DNA from: Marasmitruncus massiliensis
Lineage (GTDB): Bacteria > Bacillota > Clostridia > Oscillospirales > Ruminococcaceae
Direction of reading: 5' to 3'
Length of the DNA stretch: 64,000 bases
Assembly: GCF_900186535.1 (NCBI RefSeq)
Contig: NZ_FYDE01000004.1
Span: forward strand, 372,001-436,000
The position numbers and the translations under genes are program-made. Numbering within the stretch: position 1 is the first letter of the stretch; every line of letters starts with the position of its first letter. The notes beneath the pieces were generated by a model. It made no database searches. It saw nothing but the letters and a program-made list of their open reading frames with translations, and had not been told where the DNA came from. Below, piece by piece: positions 19,725 through 28,147 of this stretch.

Positions 19725-21071
19725 GTGGATTTTCTGGGCGAAATAATAAAATCTGTAAATTCGTTTTTGTGGGACTTTGCGCTGCTGTTTTTACTTTGCG
19801 GAACCGGTGTCTATTTTACGGTGCGTTTAAAGTTTGTTCAGATCAGGAAGTTCCCGGCCGCATTGAAAGCGGTGTTCGGAAACATTCGGTTGAGAGGCGC
19901 AAAAGCCGACCATGAGGGAATGAGTTCTTTCCAGTCGCTTGCAACCGCCATAGCGGCGCAGGTGGGGACAGGGAATATTGCGGGCGCCGCGACCGCGATT
20001 GCTTCGGGCGGGCCGGGCGCCATCTTTTGGATGTGGCTGTCCGCATTTTTCGGTATGGCAACCATTTACGGGGAAGCAACCCTGGCACAGAAGTATAAGA
20101 CCCGCATTGACGGACATGTAACAGGCGGCCCGGTTTACTATATTAAGGCGGCCTTTCGGGGAACGTTCGGCAAGGTGCTGGCGGCTGTTTTTTCCGTGTT
20201 CATTATTATTGCGCTTGGATTTATGGGCAATATGGTGCAGTCGAATTCCATCAGTGTGGCGTTTGAATCAGCGTTTGGCGTAAATAAGCTTTATGTCGGA
20301 ATCATCGTAGCTGTAACTGCGGGCTTTATTTTTCTGGGCGGCGTGAAGCGGATCGCCTCTGTCACGGAAAAAATTGTGCCGATTATGGCGCTTTGCTATG
20401 TTTTGGGTTCGCTGATCATTATCATTGGAAATTTCAGCCGGATCGGCGAAGCATTCCGGCTGATTTTTGTCGGCGCTTTTGATCCGGCTGCCGTCATGGG
20501 AGGAGCGGTCGGTATCACTGTAAAGACTGCTGTGCGCTATGGCGTCGCACGCGGGTTGTTTTCCAATGAGGCCGGAATGGGGTCGACTCCTCACGCACAT
20601 GCCATGGCAAAAGTAGACCATCCCTGTGATCAGGGGCTGGTGGCAATCGTGGGTGTCTTTATCGATACCTTTATCGTGCTCACGATGACCGCTCTGGTTG
20701 TTGTCATCACAGGTTCCTTCCAATCCGGGCTGACCGGTGTGGAGCTTGCGCAGTCGGCGTTCGTTTCCTTCTATGGAAAATTCGGAAATATATTTATCGC
20801 TGTCAGCCTGCTCTTCTTTGCATTTTCCACTATTATTGGCTGGTACTTCTTTGGGGAGCAGAATGTGAAATATCTGTTTGGAAGCAAAGCGGTAAAATTT
20901 TATGCGGCTCTGGTTGTTGTGTTTGTGATTGTCGGTTCGGTCATGAAAGTGGGCCTTGTCTGGGACATGTCGGATATGTTTAACGGGCTGATGGTCATTC
21001 CGAACCTTTTGGGACTGCTGGCGCTTTCAGGAGTAGTAGCCGCGCTCGACAAGGAATCAGAACATTTGTAA
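19725..21071 (+). CDS. Sodium:alanine/glycine symporter (AGCS family)
   Basis: Membrane carrier importing a small neutral amino acid with Na+. It has 448 residues and about 11 membrane segments. Family hallmarks are GTGVYFTVRLKFVQIRKFPAA near the start, GTGNIAGAATAIASGGPGA, and RGLFSNEAGMGSTPHAHA. The frame is open to 19590, but homologues start close to the first helix, and GTG at 19725 has GAGGAG ten bases upstream, so that start is chosen. A Na+ gradient for it could come from the V-type ATPase in this window if that pump moves Na+. Confidence 0.92.
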   Translation: MDFLGEIIKSVNSFLWDFALLFLLCGTGVYFTVRLKFVQIRKFPAALKAVFGNIRLRGAKADHEGMSSFQSLATAIAAQVGTGNIAGAATAIASGGPGAIFWMWLSAFFGMATIYGEATLAQKYKTRIDGHVTGGPVYYIKAAFRGTFGKVLAAVFSVFIIIALGFMGNMVQSNSISVAFESAFGVNKLYVGIIVAVTAGFIFLGGVKRIASVTEKIVPIMALCYVLGSLIIIIGNFSRIGEAFRLIFVGAFDPAAVMGGAVGITVKTAVRYGVARGLFSNEAGMGSTPHAHAMAKVDHPCDQGLVAIVGVFIDTFIVLTMTALVVVITGSFQSGLTGVELAQSAFVSFYGKFGNIFIAVSLLFFAFSTIIGWYFFGEQNVKYLFGSKAVKFYAALVVVFVIVGSVMKVGLVWDMSDMFNGLMVIPNLLGLLALSGVVAALDKESEHL

Positions 21072-21131
21072 ATAAAAAAACACCCATATGGCGACAGATG
21101 TCGTCATATGGGTGTTTTTTTATTTACAAAT
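21064..21131 (+). terminator. 68-bp near-perfect palindrome acting as terminator
   Basis: Arms of 27 bp (21064-21090 and 21105-21131) match perfectly, and the 14 bases between them pair again (CGACA/TGTCG). The left arm starts inside the last codons and contains the stop of the carrier gene. The arms contain A7/T7 runs next to the GC-rich core CACCCATATG, so it should terminate transcription in both directions. Confidence 0.85.
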
Positions 21132-21214
21132 CTGATATAATAGTATCCATTCAATTTGAGGGCTGATCGCATAAGGAATTCAGTATATTGGGATGAGACA
21201 GGAGAGAATCCGAT

Positions 21215-23002
21215 TTGTTATTGTTATCAGCAGAACACATCAGCAAAAGTTTTGGAGAAAAGCCGCTGCTGAACGATGTTTCGCTTTTTTTAAACGAAGG
21301 GGAAAAGGTCGGTGTAATCGGTGTCAACGGCACCGGCAAATCAACGTTTCTCAAAATTGTGGCCGGTCTGCTGCTGCCGGATGCCGGGACGGTAACCCGC
21401 GGCGGCGGGGTCCGTGTGGGGTATCTGCCCCAGAACCCGGATTTCCAGGACGGCGCATCGGTTCTCGTGCAGACACTGCGGGGGGCGGCCCCACAGACGG
21501 ACGATCTGCTCGGGCATGAGGCAAAATCCATTCTCACAAAGCTTGGAATCACGGATTTTGATCAGGATGTGGGAACCCTGTCCGGCGGGCAGAAAAAACG
21601 GGTGGCGATTGCGTCTGCGTTAATGACGCCTTGCGAAGTGCTGATTCTGGATGAACCGACCAACCATCTGGATAATGAAATGATTGCATGGCTGGAAAAG
21701 TACCTGATGCGGTATTCCGGGGCCATTGTCATGATTACGCATGACCGGTATTTTCTCGACCGTGTGACCAACCGGATTGTGGAGATTGACAGGGCCTCCC
21801 TTTACAGCTATCCCGCCAATTTTACCCAATATCTTGCTTTAAAAGCAGAGCGGGAGGAAATGGACGAGGGGACCGCACGAAAACGCAGAAGCCTCTTAAA
21901 AAAGGAACTCGAGTGGGCGCAGCGGGGTGCCCGCGCCCGCGGGACCAAGAGCCGTTTTCGCCTGGAACGCATCGATGAGCTGAAGGAAGGCAGCGTCCCT
22001 CCGGCAAAGACAAAGCTGGAGCTTTCTTCCATGGCAAGCCGGCTTGGAAAAAAGACAGTGGAACTGGAACAGATCGAAAAGTCCTACGGCGAAAAAGCGA
22101 TTATCCGGGATTTTTCTTTGATCGTACTGAGGGACGACCGGATTGGGATCATCGGGGACAATGGTGCGGGAAAGTCGACTTTGTTAAAGCTCATACGCGG
22201 AGAGGTTCAGCCGGACAGCGGAACGATTACCATCGGTGAAACGGTTCGGCTCGGATATTTTTCTCAGGAATGCGATGAAATGGATTTAAACCAGCGGGTA
22301 ATTGATTATATCAGGGATACGGCGGAAAACATTGAAACGCCCGAAGAAACTCTTACCGCGGCGCAGATGCTGGAAAAATTCCTGTTCCCGGGTGATTTGC
22401 AGTGGAATACGATCGGACGGCTGTCGGGCGGTGAGCGCCGGCGGCTTTATCTGCTGCGTGTACTGATGGATGCGCCGAACATCCTGCTGCTGGATGAGCC
22501 TACAAATGACTTGGATATTGAGACACTCGCTATCCTGGAGGATTATCTGGACAACTTTCCCGGCGCGGTGATTACAGTTTCGCATGACCGCTATTTTCTG
22601 GACAGGGTTGTGGAGAGGGTATTTGCATTCCAGCCGGACGGAACGCTCAGGCAGTACCTCGGCGGCTACACGGATTATATCGAACAGTCGCGCGGGGAAC
22701 AGGTACCTGTTGCGCAAAAGCCCTCAAAATCGTCACCACAGGACGGACGTGTGCGGGAACGCAAGCTGAAGTTTACCTATAAGGAAGAACGGGAATACGA
22801 GACAATCGATCAGGATATCGCGGGGCTGGAAAAAACGCTGGAGGAACTGGGCCGTGAGATAGAATCTGCGGGCAGCGACTTTGTGCGTCTTCAGGAGTTG
22901 CTGCAAAAAAAATCGGAAACACAGGCCGCTTTGGACGAAAAAATGGAGCGGTGGGTTTATCTTAGCGAACTGGCGGCGAAAATTGAAGCGCAGAACGGGT
23001 GA
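21215..23002 (+). CDS. ABC-F family ATPase (Uup-like)
   Basis: Cytoplasmic protein with two ABC ATPase domains and no membrane part, 595 residues. The first domain has GVNGTGKST (36-44), LSGGQKKR and DEPTNHLD. A charged linker follows (about 215-275), then the second domain with GDNGAGKST, LSGGERRR and DEPTNDLD. A C-terminal coiled coil (about 510-590) with the KLKFTYKEEREYE start matches the Uup C-terminal domain. ABC-F proteins act on ribosomes; Uup-type members are tied to ribosome or DNA maintenance rather than antibiotic resistance, but resistance cannot be ruled out from sequence. The start is TTG at 21215 behind GGAGAG. Confidence 0.9.
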   Translation: MLLLSAEHISKSFGEKPLLNDVSLFLNEGEKVGVIGVNGTGKSTFLKIVAGLLLPDAGTVTRGGGVRVGYLPQNPDFQDGASVLVQTLRGAAPQTDDLLGHEAKSILTKLGITDFDQDVGTLSGGQKKRVAIASALMTPCEVLILDEPTNHLDNEMIAWLEKYLMRYSGAIVMITHDRYFLDRVTNRIVEIDRASLYSYPANFTQYLALKAEREEMDEGTARKRRSLLKKELEWAQRGARARGTKSRFRLERIDELKEGSVPPAKTKLELSSMASRLGKKTVELEQIEKSYGEKAIIRDFSLIVLRDDRIGIIGDNGAGKSTLLKLIRGEVQPDSGTITIGETVRLGYFSQECDEMDLNQRVIDYIRDTAENIETPEETLTAAQMLEKFLFPGDLQWNTIGRLSGGERRRLYLLRVLMDAPNILLLDEPTNDLDIETLAILEDYLDNFPGAVITVSHDRYFLDRVVERVFAFQPDGTLRQYLGGYTDYIEQSRGEQVPVAQKPSKSSPQDGRVRERKLKFTYKEEREYETIDQDIAGLEKTLEELGREIESAGSDFVRLQELLQKKSETQAALDEKMERWVYLSELAAKIEAQNG

Positions 23003-23029
23003 ATCCCCGAAGCGTCTGGAGGATAATTT

Positions 23030-24370
23030 GTGGCTACAAAAATATACTTTTCAAAAGGTGATTTAAAGCGTCTGATTCTTCCGCTGATCGTTGAGCAGGT
23101 GCTTGGAGCCACGATCGGCGTAGCTGATACTCTGATGGTCGCAAGATGCGGAGAAGCGGCGGTTTCGGGCGTTTCTTTGGTGGATTCCATCAATATTCTC
23201 ATGATTCAGGTGTTCGCGGCGCTGGCGACCGGAGGCGCGATTGTGGCTGCCCAATATCTGGGGCGCGAGGATGATGACAATGCCAATCTGGCAGCAAAAC
23301 AACTTCTGCTGGTTACCGGAATTCTTTCGCTCGTAATCATGGCGGGCTGCCTGGCAGGGCGTTCCGAGATTTTGAGCGGCCTGTTCGGAACTGCGGAGCG
23401 GGCTGTAATGGAAAACGCAAAGATCTATTTTCTTTATTCGGCGCTCTCCTACCCGTTTATCTCCATCTATAATGCGGGAGCCGCCCTGTTTCGGTCGATG
23501 GGCAATTCACGGGTTTCGATGATGGCGGCGCTGGTCATGAATGTCCTGAATATCTGCGGCAACGCGCTGCTGATTTTCGGGTTCGGCATGGGAGTTGCGG
23601 GAGCGGCAATCGCGTCCCTGTTTTCACGGATTGTCGGGGCGGCGATGCTGTTTTTTCTGCTGCGCAGTCATCACAACCGTATTTGCGTCGACAGTTTATC
23701 CAATTTCGGGCTCCGGCCTAAAATGGTGAAGAATATCCTGCAGATTGGAATCCCGACGGGAACGGAAGCGCTGATCTTCCAGATCGGCAAACTGATGGTC
23801 GCGAGTTTTGTAACCACTTTTGGTACGGTGGCAATCGCCGCGAACGCTGTGGCCAATAATATGATGACCTTTTCCCAGATTACCGGTTCGGCGATCAGCC
23901 TTTCCATGATTACGGTGGTGGGGCAGTGCGTCGGAGGCGGAGACTACGAACAGGCAAAATCCTATATCTTCCGGCTGACCGGCCTGTCCTATCTGTTAAT
24001 GCTGCTATTAAATTCCATGATGATGCTGTCGATGAAATGGATCATTGCGCTGTTTGCGCTTTCAGCGCCGACAGCTGCTTTGGCATGGCAGCTCAGCATG
24101 CTCTGCAGCTTGTTTGGAATTTTGTTCTGGCCGGCATCGTTTACTTTGCCGAACGGTCTCAAGGCGGCAAATGACGTAAAATTTACAATGGTGGTTTCTG
24201 TGCTGTCCATGTGGCTGTGGCGTGTGGGCCTCGGATGTTTGCTCGGCAGTGCAGCGGGCTTCGGGGCTTTGGGCATATGGCTCGGTATGGGCACTGATTG
24301 GATGTTCCGCATGGTGGTATTTGGTGCGCGGTTCTTCAGCGGGAAATGGCAGAACCGCCAGTTGATTTAA
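23030..24370 (+). CDS. MATE family efflux transporter
   Basis: Multidrug and toxin extrusion carrier of 446 residues with about 12 membrane segments in two homologous halves, expelling cationic compounds with Na+ or H+. The N-terminal half shows LPLIVEQVLGATIGVADTLM and GTGGAIV-like glycine-rich loops; the second half shows IPTGTEALIFQIGKL. The start is GTG at 23030 with GGAGG seven bases upstream. It lies 27 bp after the ABC-F gene and 19 bp before the MBL-fold gene, in an operon-like series. Confidence 0.92.
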   Translation: MATKIYFSKGDLKRLILPLIVEQVLGATIGVADTLMVARCGEAAVSGVSLVDSINILMIQVFAALATGGAIVAAQYLGREDDDNANLAAKQLLLVTGILSLVIMAGCLAGRSEILSGLFGTAERAVMENAKIYFLYSALSYPFISIYNAGAALFRSMGNSRVSMMAALVMNVLNICGNALLIFGFGMGVAGAAIASLFSRIVGAAMLFFLLRSHHNRICVDSLSNFGLRPKMVKNILQIGIPTGTEALIFQIGKLMVASFVTTFGTVAIAANAVANNMMTFSQITGSAISLSMITVVGQCVGGGDYEQAKSYIFRLTGLSYLLMLLLNSMMMLSMKWIIALFALSAPTAALAWQLSMLCSLFGILFWPASFTLPNGLKAANDVKFTMVVSVLSMWLWRVGLGCLLGSAAGFGALGIWLGMGTDWMFRMVVFGARFFSGKWQNRQLI

Positions 24371-24389
24371 ATGAATAGGAGCAGTTAGA

Positions 24390-25199
24390 ATGGAACAGTT
24401 GATTGTTTTAGGGACGGGAAACGCGATGGTGACCAGGTGCTATAATACCTGTTTTGCCATCTCCGACGGAGCGGGGGAGTACCTGCTGGTTGACGCCGGC
24501 GGGGGAAACGGTATTCTGACGCAGCTGGAAAAAGCGGGGGTGGACCCCGCACATATTCACGATATGATTGTTACACATGAACACTGCGACCATCTGCTTG
24601 GTGTGGTCTGGATTCTGCGTAAGGTGGGGGCAATGATACAGGCCGGAAACTATGAGGGCTGCCTGCGGATCTACTGCCACCGGAATTTGATTCCGTCCAT
24701 TATGACAATTGCTGGGCTCACCCTGCAAAAAAAGTTTACCAGTCTCATTGGAGACCGGATTTTGCTGTGCCCGGTTGCAGACGGAGACCGGAACAGCCTG
24801 CTGTCCAGAGAAGTCACTTTTTTTGACATTCATTCCACAAAAGCGGAGCAATATGGGTTTGTCATCGAGCTGAACGGCGGGAAAAAGCTTGTCTGTTTAG
24901 GGGACGAGCCTTATAATCCTGTTTGCGCGAGCTATGTGAAAGGCTGCCGGTGGCTGCTTTCCGAAGCGTTCTGCCTTTTTTCCCAGCGGGAAAAGTTCAA
25001 GCCCTATGAAAAGCATCACAGCACGGTGAAGGATGCCTGCCAGCTTGCGCAGGAGATGGATGTTCCGCATCTTGTGCTGTGGCATACTGAAGATAAAAAC
25101 TATGATCGCCGGAAGGAGCTCTATACGGCGGAAGGGGCGCAATATTATGCGGGAGACCTGCATGTGCCGTATGATCTGGAAGTGATTGATCTTCTATAA
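24390..25199 (+). CDS. MBL-fold metallo-hydrolase (RNase Z-like subgroup)
   Basis: Metallo-beta-lactamase-fold enzyme of 269 residues. The metal motif THEHCDH at 62-68 is complete; further likely ligands are an aspartate in CLGDEP and the histidine in LVLWHTEDKN near the C-terminus. The substrate is unknown. The domain resembles beta-lactamase-fold phosphodiesterases and RNase Z-like proteins, but no exosite was recognised. TAGGAGCAG precedes the ATG. Confidence 0.82.
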   Translation: MEQLIVLGTGNAMVTRCYNTCFAISDGAGEYLLVDAGGGNGILTQLEKAGVDPAHIHDMIVTHEHCDHLLGVVWILRKVGAMIQAGNYEGCLRIYCHRNLIPSIMTIAGLTLQKKFTSLIGDRILLCPVADGDRNSLLSREVTFFDIHSTKAEQYGFVIELNGGKKLVCLGDEPYNPVCASYVKGCRWLLSEAFCLFSQREKFKPYEKHHSTVKDACQLAQEMDVPHLVLWHTEDKNYDRRKELYTAEGAQYYAGDLHVPYDLEVIDLL

Positions 25200-25226
25200 G
25201 AGTCTGTGAAGAGGGGAGGGATTGCT

Positions 25227-25847
25227 GTGGAGATTATGACGATTGGGATAGCGGGGGGAACCGGCAGCGGTAAAACCACCCTGACAAGACGCTTGCAGCA
25301 GCAGTTTGGCAAAGACGTCAGTGTCCTTTATCACGACAACTATTATAAAGCGCATAACGAGATGACCTACGAAGAGCGGGCCAAGCTGAATTACGATCAT
25401 CCCGATGCTTTTGACACGCCGCTGCTGATCGGGCATTTGTCCGCGCTCAAACGCGGGGAATCGGTGGATTGTCCGGTTTATGATTACACGGTTCATAATC
25501 GCTCGGATAAAGTGGTTCGCGTGTATCCCACAAAGGTGATCATTGTGGAAGGGATCCTGATTTTTGCGGACCCCGTCCTCCGGGATCTGATGGATATCAA
25601 AATTTTTGTGGACACCGACGCGGACGTGCGGATTTTGCGGCGCATCATGCGGGATGTGCAGGAACGGGGCCGCAGCCTGGAATCAGTCGTGACACAGTAC
25701 CTTACCACCGTAAAGCCGATGCATGAACAGTTTGTTGAGCCAAGCAAGCGAAGCGCGGATATCATTGTGCTGGACGGCGGACATAATCTTGTGGCGCTGG
25801 ATATGATCATTCAACGTGTAGACAGCCATGTGCACCATCGTCGCTGA
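25227..25847 (+). CDS. udk: Uridine kinase
   Basis: Phosphorylates uridine and cytidine in pyrimidine salvage. It has 206 residues with the P-loop GGTGSGKT at 10-17, YHDNYYK, NYDHPDAFD, PVYDYTVHNR and the catalytic/lid segment RRIMRDVQERGRSLESV, all typical of Udk. The GTG at 25227 is chosen because GGGGAGGG lies six bases upstream; GTG at 25206 would add seven residues without a ribosome binding site. Confidence 0.94.
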   Translation: MEIMTIGIAGGTGSGKTTLTRRLQQQFGKDVSVLYHDNYYKAHNEMTYEERAKLNYDHPDAFDTPLLIGHLSALKRGESVDCPVYDYTVHNRSDKVVRVYPTKVIIVEGILIFADPVLRDLMDIKIFVDTDADVRILRRIMRDVQERGRSLESVVTQYLTTVKPMHEQFVEPSKRSADIIVLDGGHNLVALDMIIQRVDSHVHHRR

Positions 25848-25849
25848 AT

Positions 25850-25886
25850 AAAAAAGGAACGCATCCAAAGATGCGTTCCTTTTTTA
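25850..25886. terminator. Bidirectional terminator between udk and the ComFB gene
   Basis: AAAAAGGAACGCATC pairs with GATGCGTTCCTTTTT around CAAA. The A and T runs on both flanks mean it can end both the udk transcript and the convergent ComFB transcript, whose stop codon is at its edge. Confidence 0.9.
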
Positions 25887-26324
25887 ATGGCGCGGATGAG
25901 AACGGACTTGTAAAATTCCCTGTACCAGGGCTGTGGCAACCTCAGCGCTGTTTTGCTGAGCAACCACTTCAGGGATTCTGTCAGGCTGGATGACCATGTA
26001 TTTAGGTTTCAATTTGTTGAGCGCGATAGCCGCGACGTCTTTTTTGCACTTATCACATTTGCAGCAATTGAATTTTGCAAATGCCGAGTCCAGTTTTTCA
26101 GTTACCAGGTATTCTACAATATTGACCAGTATCGTAGTTTCCTTTTTTTGAAGCTTGACCCCGCTGTCCCCAATAAACTGAGGATTCTGTACGGCAGGAG
26201 CCGGCTCGGAACCGTCCGCAGGAGAAACCGACTTTTCAGAGGGATCTGATGCCGCAAGCAGGCTGGACGGCATAATTTTGTTGAACATGATTTCCTTGTC
26301 AATTTCGCGCTTATTTCTCGCCAA
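25884..26324 (-). CDS. comFB: ComFB-domain protein
   Basis: Small cytoplasmic protein of 146 residues. Residues 1-60 are low-complexity and polar; residues 62-125 match the ComFB domain, with the cysteine cluster C87, C88, C90 and C93 and the motif KKDVAAIALNKLKPKYMV. Bacillus subtilis ComFB is encoded near flgM, and ComFB proteins have been reported as cyclic dinucleotide (c-di-GMP/c-di-AMP) receptors. The N-terminal extension is longer than in Bacillus. The start is TTG at 26324 behind GAGGGAGG, inside the end of the ParA gene (14-bp overlap), so the two are translationally linked. Confidence 0.85.
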   Translation of the reverse strand: MARNKREIDKEIMFNKIMPSSLLAASDPSEKSVSPADGSEPAPAVQNPQFIGDSGVKLQKKETTILVNIVEYLVTEKLDSAFAKFNCCKCDKCKKDVAAIALNKLKPKYMVIQPDRIPEVVAQQNSAEVATALVQGILQVRSHPRH

Positions 26325-27087
26325 CCGTGATGCCTCCCTCCATCATTTCATCCAGCAGAGCCAAATAATCCTGCACACCGGTACTGTTCGGCGCGTATTC
26401 AATCATGTCGTGCTGAAGAGACTGCGCTTCAGTCATAGCGATGCAGGTACGGATACAGGAACGGAACAGCGGGATTCCTAAATTTTTGGAAATCATCTCA
26501 ACAGTTCCGTGCACTTCCCTGGCAATACGGGTGCGCGGGTTGTATTTGACGAGCAGGATGCCCGCAATGGACAGCCGGGGATTGCTTCTCCGGCGGACAT
26601 TTTCGACTGTTTCATAGAGCTGCGCGATCCCCTGCAGGCTGAAAATATCGGGCAGCATGGGAACGATTACGGAATCAGCCGCAGTCAGGGCGTTTACCGT
26701 CAGGACACCGATTCCGGGCGGGGAATCTATTAAAATATAGTCATATAGCTCGCGGACAGGCGCAAGCGCGTCACGGAGCAGAAATTCACGGCCTTTATCG
26801 GTGAATTCCAGCTCGATTCCGCTGAGCAGCATATTGGAAGCGATGATATCGGTCACCGGGGTGTGCTGAATCGCAAACTGTGTCCGGGCTTCCCCCTTCA
26901 GCACATGATAAATCGTTGCGCAGGTTTCACTGTCTGCCTTCATGCTGAACGAGAGATTGCTTTGAGGATCCATGTCTACCGCCAGCACCCGAAACCCTCT
27001 CTTTTTGAACCCGGCCGCAAGGGCACCGGCGGTAGTCGTTTTGCCAACTCCGCCTTTCTGGGTTGCAATGGCAATTATCTTACTCAT
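26311..27087 (-). CDS. ParA/Soj-type ATPase
   Basis: Deviant Walker A ATPase of 258 residues in the ParA/MinD superfamily. KGGVGKTT at 11-18, VDMDPQSNLS (Walker A') and ILIDSPPGIG (Walker B) are intact. No C-terminal amphipathic MinD-type helix is obvious, and no ParB gene lies nearby. It is divergent from flgM and coupled to the ComFB gene, so a role in placing a cell-pole or motility component is possible but is inference. A chromosome-segregation Soj is the main alternative. AAAGGAG precedes the ATG. Confidence 0.9.
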   Translation of the reverse strand: MSKIIAIATQKGGVGKTTTAGALAAGFKKRGFRVLAVDMDPQSNLSFSMKADSETCATIYHVLKGEARTQFAIQHTPVTDIIASNMLLSGIELEFTDKGREFLLRDALAPVRELYDYILIDSPPGIGVLTVNALTAADSVIVPMLPDIFSLQGIAQLYETVENVRRRSNPRLSIAGILLVKYNPRTRIAREVHGTVEMISKNLGIPLFRSCIRTCIAMTEAQSLQHDMIEYAPNSTGVQDYLALLDEMMEGGITVGEK

Positions 27088-27134
27088 AAGACTTTATACT
27101 CCTTTGTTTCATTCCCTCTTATGCAGTTAACTCT

Positions 27135-27163
27135 ATTATACATACGGAATACGCTTTTTACAA
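27135..27163 (-). promoter_or_regulatory. sigma-A type promoter of parA-comFB
   Basis: On the minus strand: TTGTAA (27163-27158), 17-bp spacer, perfect TATAAT (27140-27135), 47 bp before the ParA start. Confidence 0.65.
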
Positions 27164-27321
27164 CATTCGACACGATTGTATGACAGGATCATTCTATAAT
27201 TTTTTTACAAAGCTATTAAGTTCCATTTGTTCGTTACGAATAAATATAGTAGAAGAGTGATGAATCAAGAGAATTGGACGCGGTAACGTCCGGTATTTCA
27301 GGAATTGGAGTGTGAAATACA

Positions 27322-27633
27322 ATGAAGATTAACCCAATGGCATTGAACCGTATTTATAAAGCGGGTTCTTCGAACGCCTCGATGGATTCTACTTCGTCTT
27401 TAAGCGTAAGCGAGGCCCGCGGCGCAGCCAAAGTTGATACGATTTCCATCAGCAGCGCCGGCAGCAGCCAGCGCGAAATAGGGAAACTTTCGAAAAGTGT
27501 CATGAACGAAATTGCGCAGATGGACAATCCGGGCAGAATCGAAGCGATCAGTAAGGCTGTCGAGGAAGGCACTTACCAGATATCCGCAAGTGCTGTGGCC
27601 GATTCTATCCTGCAGCGCATTTTTATAGAATGA
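27322..27633 (+). CDS. flgM: Anti-sigma-28 factor FlgM
   Basis: Binds and silences sigma-28 until the hook is finished and FlgM is exported. The 103-residue protein has a disordered Ser-rich N-terminus and the C-terminal sigma-binding helices (NPGRIEAISKAVEEGTYQISASAVADSIL), typical of FlgM. It is the first gene of flgM-flgN-flgK-flgL. The upstream gap (27164-27321) has no convincing sigma-A promoter; a weak flagellar-like box (TAAG, 15 bases, ACGAATAA) lies near 27208-27234. The target sigma factor starts at the far end of the window. Confidence 0.9.
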   Translation: MKINPMALNRIYKAGSSNASMDSTSSLSVSEARGAAKVDTISISSAGSSQREIGKLSKSVMNEIAQMDNPGRIEAISKAVEEGTYQISASAVADSILQRIFIE

Positions 27634-27643
27634 GGATGAAGCC

Positions 27644-28129
27644 GTGGAAAATCTAACGACCTATCAGCAATATTTCAGTTTCATGAGCGAATATGCCGGC
27701 TTTCTGGAAGCAATGGTGGATACTGAAAAAGAAAAGCTGGACGCGCTGCTCTCCAATCAGCTCAAGCGGATTGAGCACTCCGTTTCCTGCCAGCAGGCCG
27801 TTTCCATGCAGATCGAGAATTATGAAAAAAGACGGCTCCAGCTTCAAAAGCAGGCCGGGTTTGGCGACATCACATTCCATGAAATGATTGAGCGGGTAGA
27901 CCCTGAAGAGCAGGAAAAACTGAAAGAAATTTTCGGCCGTATGCGGAAAGCAGCGGAGGAAGTTAAGTTTCTGAATGAAAAATCGATGAAACTTGTAAAA
28001 GCCAATATGCAGGTGCTGAACAGTTCAGTGCCTTCTGATTTACAGGCGAATGGCCCGGGCTACACGCAGGATGGTATGCAGCCGGAATGGAACCAAAGCA
28101 GCAAAACGTTATTTGAGACAAAAATCTGA
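27644..28129 (+). CDS. flgN: FlgN-family flagellar export chaperone
   Basis: Cytoplasmic chaperone for the hook-filament proteins FlgK and FlgL, encoded immediately downstream. It has 161 residues, is almost all helical with heptad-like charge patterns, and its middle (EKEKLDALLSNQLKRIEHSVS) matches FlgN proteins. The start is GTG at 27644, ten bases after flgM, with GAGGATGA upstream. Assignment relies on both sequence pattern and position. Confidence 0.82.
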   Translation: MENLTTYQQYFSFMSEYAGFLEAMVDTEKEKLDALLSNQLKRIEHSVSCQQAVSMQIENYEKRRLQLQKQAGFGDITFHEMIERVDPEEQEKLKEIFGRMRKAAEEVKFLNEKSMKLVKANMQVLNSSVPSDLQANGPGYTQDGMQPEWNQSSKTLFETKI

Positions 28130-28147
28130 CAGACGGGGGGAACAGTC

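Noticed and set aside
27208-27234. Possible sigma-28 promoter of flgM (TAAG, 15 bases, ACGAATAA)
   Set aside because: The match is weak at both boxes and a poor sigma-A alternative overlaps it; evidence is insufficient for a feature.
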